A stretch of DNA of 11,767 nucleotides from H111-94 sp034436045 (GTDB lineage: Bacteria; Chloroflexota; Ktedonobacteria; Ktedonobacterales; Ktedonobacteraceae), in assembly GCA_034436045.1 (NCBI GenBank), contig DAOTVZ010000292.1, positions 1 through 11,767 of the forward strand, given 5' to 3'. The notes beneath the pieces were generated by a model. That model was given only the letters and a program-made list of their open reading frames with translations, searched no databases and had not been told where the DNA came from. Of this stretch, positions 1 to 6,110 are shown in pieces. The first letter of the stretch is position 1. Each line of letters opens with the position of its first letter. The position numbers were made by a program, and so were the translations under genes.

Positions 1-3000
1 TCCTTGAACGCTCAAAGAGGTATTTTCTCAAACTAAACGTAAATTGATCTGCAAGCAAAGACAGAGGCACAATAAAACCGTTCCAACCATTTGGTCGAAC
101 AACTGCAAATGCTTGCGCAACAAATAAACGATATAAATTAATGCGATACCCTAAGGCAGGCTTTAGGTGAGAGGTGGCTTGAAGATAGGGTAACTCATCA
201 ATTTTACTGCCTCTATCTTCTTCTGACAACTCATCATACGGCGGGTTGCCGATGACGGCATCGAAGCCGCCGTCGGGCTTGCGCTGCTCGCGGTTGAAGA
301 AGACTTCGGGGAACTCCAGCTCCCAGTGGAAGAAGCGTTTGCGTTCGGCCAACTGCTCGGCCTGCTCGATGGCTGCCAGATCGGCCTTATCGATGTGGCT
401 ATAGTTCCCCTCCACGATGGCTTCGGTACACATGCGCGTCATCTGTTGCGCACCCTTGACGCCAAAGTATTCGCTGACCCACGTGTTGAGCAGGCGCTTG
501 AAGGGGGCCAGGGCGTCGTAGGCGCGGCGATACTCGCGGCGCGACTCGGCCACCTCGCTGGCCGTGATGTCCGCGCGTTCGCTGACGCGGCGCATCAATT
601 GCGTGGCATCGAGCAGGTAGGCGAACTGGTTGCTCCACAGGCTCGCGCTGAGCAATTGCTGCACATCGGCCACGTTGCCGCCGATCAGCGAGTTGCCGCA
701 CTTCATGTGGTGATCCAGGAAGGAGAGCGGCGCGCCCAGCGTGAAGCAGTCCAGCCAGAGACTGACCTTCGCCAGTTCCACCGCCATCTGATTGAGGTCT
801 ACACCGTAGATGCAGCTTTTCAGCACGCGCCGCTTGAGCAGGTTCAGGTCGGTCAGCTTGCTCATATCAATCGTCACGCCCTGCCGCTCCATCTCTTCCT
901 GGATTTCGCGCCGAGTCTCCGCCAGTTCGTGCAGCACGGGACGCCATTTGAAGGATGTCAGGAACTTTGCCATCTGGTCGGTGATGTAATCGACGGCTTC
1001 GACCAGAAAATGCCCGCTGCCCATCGCGGGGTCCAGCACGCGCAGGTCAAAGAAGAGACTATTTAGGCGCTTGCTATACTGAATATAGGTAGCTTGCTCA
1101 GGGGAAACAGCGCCCCTGACAATCAAGCTCTGTTTCTTGAGAGCAGTGGCCTTATTGCGCTCCGCCTTCAGATGTTGCTCGGCCTCCCTGAAAAGCGGAC
1201 GCAATACCTCTAACCGCTCCTTGAGTACGGGGCCGACGGTCTGCTCGACGATATACTTGACAATGTAGTCAGGTGTGTAGTAGCTGCCCGTGGCCTTCCT
1301 CTCGCGTCTGTCATTCTCCAGATAGAGGTCGCCGGGTGCCAGCGACCTCTCCCCCCCATCTTTGCCGCGCAGGGGTTTCAGGTTCTTCTGCTGTGCTTCG
1401 CGCGCGGGAATAATCTCCTCGGTTTTCTTGCCGCGCACGTAGACCATCTTCTCTGGCGCGATGCGCAGCTTGAACTCTAACAGTCCCTCATAGATGCTGC
1501 CCAACTGACGCACGCCCAGGCTCTTATAGTCGATGAAGACCAGTTCCTGCGTCTTCTCGTCCACGTCGCGCGCCATGCGATCCAGGCCCAGCGCCAGTTC
1601 GCGGTCGGGTATCTTATGCGTCGCCAGGAAGCGCGCCACCTCGGCCTCTGGCGAACGATCATCCTCGTCGGGCGCGGTCATGAAGAGGCCGCCGTTATAC
1701 ACCGGCACGTTCAGCGCGGCATCGCCCTTATCGACCGCCGCGAACAGCCGTTGCAGGCGCTCATACAGTTCCACACTCATTGCGCCATAATGCCGTTTGA
1801 TGCGTTCCTCTGCCTCGCTCTCCACATTTTTCGCGCGTTCGGCAATCTCGCGCTTGATGCGTTCCAGGCTATACTGTCCATAGCCGATCTCTTCGCGTAG
1901 CGGCAAGAGATCGCGGCTCTCGGCGTAGAGCAGGAAGAGCAGGCGATAGAGGAAGGTCAGCGTGCCGCTAAAGAACGGCTCCAGCGCGCGCTGCCGCTCT
2001 TCCTCTGTCAGTGTCTCCCACGCCGGTAAGAGGCCGTTGCGCCGCGCGTGGGTCAGGAAGCCGCGCGCGAAATGCAGGAAAATCTCATCAAAGACGCGGT
2101 TCTTCAAATTCTCGCCCAGTTGATGCGCGTAGCGCTCGCTCTCCGCCATCAACGTATCCAAAAGACACGCTCCCGCCGTGTCGCGTCCAAAGGCGGCGGC
2201 GCGGAAGAACAGCCACCAGTAGAGATACGCCTGCTCGCGTTCGGTGTCGGGCAAAACCAGCGTCTCTTCCAGGTCGATCTCGTAATAGTTGGTGGCGCGG
2301 CTGTGCGCTCTGGCCGCGTAGAGCCGCCACAGCTTGCCGTTGGTGACGATGGCCCAGCTTGCCACACCGGAGTCGAGCAGCGTGACGACGCTGGCACCGG
2401 GGTTCTCGTCCGGCGTCTCCTCGTCGCGCTCGTCGCGCCCATCCAGGTTGCGGCCCCAGCGATAGGCCAGACAGAGCGCGAGCGGCGCTGCATCATGAGC
2501 GGCATCCTGGGCATAAAGCAGATAGGTGGGGGTGACGGGACTCTCCGCGCCGGACTTCTGGGCTTTCCCGCGCACGTAGCGGAAGCCCAGGCGACTCAGC
2601 GTCGGCTCCAGCAGTTTTTCGCGGATGATTGCCGTTGTTTGAGGCAAGTCACGCACACCGGCATAGAGGCCGCGTAAAGAGCGGAAGCCCTGCGCGAGCG
2701 CGGGATTTTTCTCTTCCTGCCGCCATACGCTTTCCTGCGGCAGCCGCCGTGTCAAATAGTAGTCGGAGAAGAGGGCGCGATTATTGAAATATTGTTCGCT
2801 CCACTCGGCGGTTTCGTAGGCGCTGAGCAACTTCTCGTACTGGGCAAAGATATCCGACGCGGTATAGCTAAAGCGGCGCAGGACGCGCAGAGCCACCGTT
2901 GTGGGATTGCGGCGCTGCACGGTCAGGATGTGCGGATACACAACGACCTGTTTGGGGGCGGGCACGAGTTCAGCAGGCAGGCCATCCAGTGGCGTAGTCT

Positions 3001-3373
3001 GCGTCGGTTCGCTGCTATAGCGCTGCACCAGCACAAATTGCAGTTCTTCATAGGGATGGCGCATGTCGATCAGCACCAGCAGATAGTCGCCGGGGCGGTT
3101 GCGGAAGGCGCGTACCAGCGCCTGCGTCAGCGCCATCGTGACCGACTTCATCTCGAACAGATAGACCTCGAACCAGTGATCCTGGCTTGCCACGCGCTCA
3201 ATATGCGTAATCGCATTCCTCAGATTCTCGTTTGTGATGCCCATTGCATCAATCTGCTGTACCAGCCGGGCATTGGTGTCATAACCGAGATCGGCAAAAA
3301 AGGCCACCAGTGCGTCGCGGCTGGCAAGTTCCTGAATCCGTGCGCGGTTCAAATCGAGATCATGGGCGAGCAT
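1..3373 (-). CDS. Eco57I-like (type IIG/IIL-style) DNA adenine-N6 methyltransferase / restriction protein, 3' end cut by window edge
   Basis: Open for 1124 codons from ATG at 3373 to the left edge with no stop. The start is fixed by an in-frame TGA at 3389-3391 and by GGAAGGGA (3381-3388) 7 nt before the ATG. Seen in order: an N-terminal region containing D65 and E74-M-K76; residues 285-325 with RWGRNLD (305-311) and then a TNGKLWRLY stretch, the layout of the nuclease-like domain in large type IIG proteins; GSYYTPDYIV (696-705), which precedes the methylase core in this family; motif I DPAMGSGHFL (from D781), binding S-adenosylmethionine; SLWLDCFTLGAPLSFLDHH; and motif IV NPPY (1043-1046), the adenine-flipping catalytic motif. 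The target-recognition domain should lie beyond the edge. Known for the family: one polypeptide methylates adenine and often cuts DNA. Odd here: the expected nuclease triad is not visible, and GC drops at motif IV. A methylase of a multi-gene defence system is an alternative. Adenine methylase is near certain; cleavage is doubtful. Confidence 0.9.
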   Translation of the reverse strand, partial: MLAHDLDLNRARIQELASRDALVAFFADLGYDTNARLVQQIDAMGITNENLRNAITHIERVASQDHWFEVYLFEMKSVTMALTQALVRAFRNRPGDYLLVLIDMRHPYEELQFVLVQRYSSEPTQTTPLDGLPAELVPAPKQVVVYPHILTVQRRNPTTVALRVLRRFSYTASDIFAQYEKLLSAYETAEWSEQYFNNRALFSDYYLTRRLPQESVWRQEEKNPALAQGFRSLRGLYAGVRDLPQTTAIIREKLLEPTLSRLGFRYVRGKAQKSGAESPVTPTYLLYAQDAAHDAAPLALCLAYRWGRNLDGRDERDEETPDENPGASVVTLLDSGVASWAIVTNGKLWRLYAARAHSRATNYYEIDLEETLVLPDTEREQAYLYWWLFFRAAAFGRDTAGACLLDTLMAESERYAHQLGENLKNRVFDEIFLHFARGFLTHARRNGLLPAWETLTEEERQRALEPFFSGTLTFLYRLLFLLYAESRDLLPLREEIGYGQYSLERIKREIAERAKNVESEAEERIKRHYGAMSVELYERLQRLFAAVDKGDAALNVPVYNGGLFMTAPDEDDRSPEAEVARFLATHKIPDRELALGLDRMARDVDEKTQELVFIDYKSLGVRQLGSIYEGLLEFKLRIAPEKMVYVRGKKTEEIIPAREAQQKNLKPLRGKDGGERSLAPGDLYLENDRRERKATGSYYTPDYIVKYIVEQTVGPVLKERLEVLRPLFREAEQHLKAERNKATALKKQSLIVRGAVSPEQATYIQYSKRLNSLFFDLRVLDPAMGSGHFLVEAVDYITDQMAKFLTSFKWRPVLHELAETRREIQEEMERQGVTIDMSKLTDLNLLKRRVLKSCIYGVDLNQMAVELAKVSLWLDCFTLGAPLSFLDHHMKCGNSLIGGNVADVQQLLSASLWSNQFAYLLDATQLMRRVSERADITASEVAESRREYRRAYDALAPFKRLLNTWVSEYFGVKGAQQMTRMCTEAIVEGNYSHIDKADLAAIEQAEQLAERKRFFHWELEFPEVFFNREQRKPDGGFDAVIGNPPYDELSEEDRGSKIDELPYLQATSHLKPALGYRINLYRLFVAQAFAVVRPNGWNGFIVPLSLLADQFTFSLRKYLFERSR

Positions 3374-3380
3374 GAAAACG

Positions 3381-3388
3381 TCCCTTCC
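3381..3388 (-). promoter_or_regulatory. Ribosome binding site of the restriction/methylase gene
   Basis: GGAAGGGA on the minus strand, 7 nt before the ATG at 3373. Together with the in-frame TGA at 3389-3391 it fixes the start codon. Confidence 0.75.
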
Positions 3389-3442
3389 TCATTCGTCAAA
3401 CTTCATTATTCCATCCGTACAAGTGTATATGGCGCTGTAGTG

Positions 3443-3471
3443 GTTATAGTCTAGCGTATTTATTGTTTCCA
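3443..3471 (-). promoter_or_regulatory. Candidate sigma-70-type promoter for the restriction/methylase gene
   Basis: On the minus strand, TGGAAA (3466-3471; 4 of 6 consensus matches), a 17-nt spacer, then TATAAC (3443-3448; 5 of 6 matches). It would start transcription near 3436 and give a leader of about 60 nt before the ATG at 3373. Only the pattern and spacing support it. Confidence 0.4.
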
Positions 3472-3635
3472 TGCAATAGCAAGGAGAGCGCGCGACAGGA
3501 CAGCCGTGAGCAGGCATTCCTCGTGGGGCCTTGTCTTGCTCGCTATCCAAATAGAGGGAACTATCTGCATTCACCCTTCGTCTAATATACAGGCAGCATC
3601 GTTTGCAACGCGGTCATCATGCAGTTGTTGTTCAG

Positions 3636-3641
3636 AGGAGG
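3636..3641 (+). promoter_or_regulatory. Ribosome binding site that decides the start of the Asp-box gene
   Basis: A perfect AGGAGG lies 9 nt before the ATG at 3651. The same frame stays open upstream to a TTG at 3603, but that codon has no such site, so the ATG at 3651 is preferred. Confidence 0.85.
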
Positions 3642-3650
3642 CGTAGCGAG

Positions 3651-5213
3651 ATGCAAATACAAGATCAACCGCTTGATAATAAGCAGTCACAACCATCTAC
3701 GGCACAGAAACCTGCACCACGACGGGGCTTCACTCAGGTTGGAGCCGCGATTGGCGTTCTCCTCATTATTGGATTGACTATTGGACTACTTGTATGGCGC
3801 AGAGCCGATCAACAACCATCTATGGCTAACACAGATCATGGGACAACACGAGGCGCATGGACACTCGTGCTGCAAGGCTATAGCATCCAATCACTGGTGG
3901 CTGCACCAGGACAGCCATCGACTTTGTATGCCTGTGCGAGCAAGCCAGCACCACAGGCTCCCGGCGTTGTTACCTCGTTGCCTCATTTTGCGCTCCTGCG
4001 TAGCAGCGATGGCGGCATGCACTGGCAGCAGCTCAACACACAGATGCAGCTTGTGAACCAGTGCCAGCTTGCCGTCAGCCCCACGAACAGCAATGACCTC
4101 TATCTGATCAGCCAGAACACCTCAGCCGCCGCATCCGCGAATCTGTTTTATAGCAATGACGGCGGACAGCACTGGGCAACGATTACGCCAACACTGATCA
4201 TAAACGGCCAGATAAGCAAGACCCCCTGGAATGTGCATCAACTCAGCATTGTTGGCAGCACATTGTTTGGCATACAGCCCACCCAGGGTGTCCTCAACCC
4301 GCCGCCGGGGCAGACATGGCCCTCGCGTCTCTACACGCAAATGCGCCTCGTCAAGAGCAGCGACGGCGGTCAGAACTGGACGATTGTGGATGGCTACTTC
4401 AACCAGGACACGCTGGGCGTGACCGATTACGCGGTCGATCCGCACAATTCACAGATCATTTACGAAGTAGTCTCTACCCCGTACTGGCTCATCGGCCCCG
4501 TGCAGAGGCCAACAGAGGGAAAGATCGTTCGCGGCACACTGCTGTACAAGAGTGCAGACGGCGGTGCCACGTGGCAACAATTGCTCTCCAATCTACCCTT
4601 TGGCAGCAAAGTACAGCTTGCCAGTAACAGGCCATCCATCGTCTACGCCGGAGGCTCTATCGGCCCCATACCACTGGTCGCAGGTGGGACGGCACAGACA
4701 CCCCCGACAGTGAACGGCAATTTCAACGTGCAGGTCAGCCAGGATGGTGGAGCAAGCTGGCAGTACATCAGCCGACCAACACACCTCATCTCGGTGCAGA
4801 ACTGGTTCGTCGGCCCAAATGGCACGCTTTACGTCTCCTCTGGCTACACACAGTTTGGCACAGCCGTCGTCACGCAAGGAACGGCAACCCTGGTGGGCAC
4901 CGTGATCGTGCCACAAGGAACCGCGTCCGGCACCAGCACTGGCCCACAGAATACTACCGGCAATACGCGGAGCATTACCAATAGCGGTGCAGGCGCGCAG
5001 GTACCGACCGACGGGCAACCGACACCTGCCCCGACGCCCGCTACTGCGCCCATGATCGAGCGCTATGACCTCGCCAGTGGTCGGTGGAGCGCGCTACCGC
5101 AGGCCCCCGCCTATGGCACGCTTATCGCCGTCACCCCTGCTACTCAGGGTCACGATGTTCTGTGGGTACAGGTTATGAACAACAAGTACGCCGCACTCTA
5201 TCGCTACGTATAA
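3651..5213 (+). CDS. Membrane-anchored Asp-box (BNR repeat) beta-propeller protein
   Basis: A 520-residue protein starting at ATG 3651. Residues 1-28 are polar and end in a basic PAPRRG stretch; residues 29-49 form one hydrophobic segment followed by WRR. This is a signal anchor or uncleaved signal, so most of the chain should lie outside the membrane. Five Asp boxes (S-x-D-G-G-x-x-W pattern) are visible: SSDGGMHW (ends about 125), SNDGGQHW (about 175), SSDGGQNW (about 243), SADGGATW (about 308) and SQDGGASW (about 370). Asp boxes mark turns in sialidase and Vps10-type propellers but are structural, so they do not show enzyme activity. Residues of about 405-467 are a Gly/Thr/Pro-rich linker (PTPAPTPATAP near its end) before a last propeller-like segment with W480. 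I see no sialidase catalytic set. It may be a surface binding protein or an uncharacterised exo-glycosidase relative; the role is unknown. Confidence 0.85.
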   Translation: MQIQDQPLDNKQSQPSTAQKPAPRRGFTQVGAAIGVLLIIGLTIGLLVWRRADQQPSMANTDHGTTRGAWTLVLQGYSIQSLVAAPGQPSTLYACASKPAPQAPGVVTSLPHFALLRSSDGGMHWQQLNTQMQLVNQCQLAVSPTNSNDLYLISQNTSAAASANLFYSNDGGQHWATITPTLIINGQISKTPWNVHQLSIVGSTLFGIQPTQGVLNPPPGQTWPSRLYTQMRLVKSSDGGQNWTIVDGYFNQDTLGVTDYAVDPHNSQIIYEVVSTPYWLIGPVQRPTEGKIVRGTLLYKSADGGATWQQLLSNLPFGSKVQLASNRPSIVYAGGSIGPIPLVAGGTAQTPPTVNGNFNVQVSQDGGASWQYISRPTHLISVQNWFVGPNGTLYVSSGYTQFGTAVVTQGTATLVGTVIVPQGTASGTSTGPQNTTGNTRSITNSGAGAQVPTDGQPTPAPTPATAPMIERYDLASGRWSALPQAPAYGTLIAVTPATQGHDVLWVQVMNNKYAALYRYV

Positions 5214-5254
5214 GCCCATCTTTTATTCGTTATCAAAGGCTAAAGTTCAGTTTT

Positions 5255-5283
5255 CATGACTATTACACGAAGTTCTAGTCATG
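5255..5283. repeat. Perfect 8-bp inverted repeat downstream of the Asp-box gene
   Basis: CATGACTA (5255-5262) and TAGTCATG (5276-5283) are exact reverse complements around a 13-nt loop, 42 nt after the stop codon. No run of T follows on either strand, so it is a weak candidate terminator at best; it could equally be a binding site. Confidence 0.45.
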
Positions 5284-5403
5284 TTACCTTCGGTCAGGCA
5301 TATACGTAGGAACTGATGGTGATAGATTTTCCAAAGAATTCCATGAACTTTTTCGTTCTAATCTGAAAGTAGATGTGGGATATGTAGTGATATTCCCTGT
5401 AGA

Positions 5404-5452
5404 GAGCAGGCCAATGCCATAGAGCAAGAACTGGACTGGCATTGACCTGTTC
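5404..5452. repeat. Long imperfect inverted repeat upstream of the small orphan gene
   Basis: Arms 5404-5419 (GAGCAGGCCAATGCCA) and 5437-5452 (TGGCATTGACCTGTTC) pair at 14 of 16 positions by Watson-Crick rules, plus one G-T pair and one mismatch, around a 17-nt loop. The repeat ends 14 nt before the ribosome site of the gene at 5485. It could be an operator for a dimeric regulator or an RNA hairpin in the leader; nothing in the sequence decides between them. Confidence 0.55.
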
Positions 5453-5484
5453 ACCTGTTACGTAATGAGGAGAGGAATGCACGT

Positions 5485-5787
5485 ATGCAACAAAACGACT
5501 CTATACCATCCCAGCACATGTATACTCCGGCGGTCGGCATCACCCGCATCACGGCCAAACATGCCATGGGCAAGGTGTTCGTCACCTCGACCGATGCACC
5601 AGATCGTATCTGTGGCATCGCGCGCCGCATTGGCTACACGGGCAAGCAGGACAATGATCTTGCTATCTACCGTCTAAAGGTCAGATCAGACCCCTCGGCT
5701 CCTGTAGTCACGTTACCTAAACTATTTGTTGTCGATGGTGGCATCTTCGTCGATTATGAGCAATGGAGTATGAAAAGTCGGCTCTAA
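5485..5787 (+). CDS. Small hypothetical protein, 100 residues
   Basis: ATG at 5485 is preceded by the purine-rich GAGGAGAGGA (5467-5476) with an 8-nt gap, a strong ribosome site; the frame runs to TAA at 5785-5787. The protein has a polar N-terminus (MQQNDSIPSQHMYTP), then alternating hydrophobic and polar residues that suggest a small mixed alpha/beta or beta-rich fold, a charged middle (residues about 35-65, with ARRIGYTGKQDND) and an aromatic C-terminal part (LFVVDGGIFVDYEQW). There is no signal peptide, membrane segment, cysteine pair or helix-turn-helix that I recognise, so it is probably cytosolic. It stands alone, 271 bp after the Asp-box gene and 323 bp before the Vgb-like gene, with an inverted repeat in front of it. 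I do not recognise the family. The ribosome site and protein-like composition make a real gene likely. Confidence 0.65.
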   Translation: MQQNDSIPSQHMYTPAVGITRITAKHAMGKVFVTSTDAPDRICGIARRIGYTGKQDNDLAIYRLKVRSDPSAPVVTLPKLFVVDGGIFVDYEQWSMKSRL

Positions 5788-6110
5788 GTGATAATGTCTC
5801 CATAGTATTCAAGTTTTATTAAATCTTGTATTGTGCCAAACCTTCGTCTGAACACCTGTAGCTGCATCAGCGCCCACCGGCACAGGTTCTCTAGCTTACC
5901 CACTTCATACGTCTCAGCATCATTCTTTTTGCCGTTCCCAGATGCAGCATCCGACAAAACGAGCGCTTTATCTCGGCGCTAGCTGGTGGCATGCTGGCCT
6001 TCTACGGTATAATATCTTCTCTGGTCAAAGTTTGCCTGATACGCTATGATAAACAGAGATAGATGTTAGCGATCAAGCAATTCCTGTATGCATGGTGAGG
6101 ATATCCGTCG
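5788..6110. other. Intergenic region upstream of the Vgb-like gene
   Basis: 323 bp without a supported gene. It holds a short GC-rich inverted repeat, AGCGC (5962-5966) and GCGCT (5976-5980), and a consensus TATAAT at 6008-6013. The first 100 bp are AT-rich and show no terminator hairpin for the small gene. Confidence 0.55.
6008..6013 (+). promoter_or_regulatory. Candidate -10 box for the Vgb-like gene
   Basis: A perfect TATAAT about 100 bp before the start at 6111. No good TTGACA-like box lies 16-18 nt upstream. A second -10-like TATGAT is at 6045-6050. Which of the two is used, if either, is uncertain. Confidence 0.35.

Larger units (their letters stand above)
3374..3650. other. Divergent intergenic region between the methylase gene and the Asp-box gene
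   Basis: About 277 bp separate two divergent starts. It holds the leftward promoter candidate and both ribosome binding sites. For the rightward gene I see only a weak -10-like TAATAT (3583-3588) with no convincing -35. An open minus-strand frame (3389-3574) lies here, but it has no ribosome site or recognisable domain and I do not call it a gene. Confidence 0.6.
5214..5484. other. Intergenic region with two inverted repeats
   Basis: 271 bp between the Asp-box gene and the small gene at 5485, clearly more AT-rich than the flanking genes. It contains two inverted repeats (5255-5283 and 5404-5452), listed separately. I find no convincing promoter hexamers and no other coding frame with a ribosome site. 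Confidence 0.6.

Noticed and set aside
1..3373. The large minus-strand gene as a BREX PglX or DISARM methylase
   Set aside because: The methylase motifs would fit, but no partner genes of those systems are in view and the adjacent gene is an unrelated divergent surface protein. The region to the left must be seen before such a call.
2048..3454. Long open frames on the plus strand (2048-2677 and 2792-3454, also 326-1066)
   Set aside because: They lie opposite the methylase gene, whose minus-strand frame carries clear family motifs throughout. The plus-strand translations have no recognisable domain and no ribosome site, and they arise from the GC-rich codon pattern of the real gene.
3389..3574. 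61-codon minus-strand frame directly upstream of the methylase gene, ending at its ribosome site
   Set aside because: It was considered as a controller or leader peptide, but it lacks a ribosome site and a helix-turn-helix. The candidate promoter for the methylase lies within it, so it would not be on the same transcript.
3603..3650. TTG start at 3603 for the Asp-box protein
   Set aside because: The AGGAGG at 3636-3641 points to the ATG at 3651, and the extra 16 residues would precede an already complete anchor.
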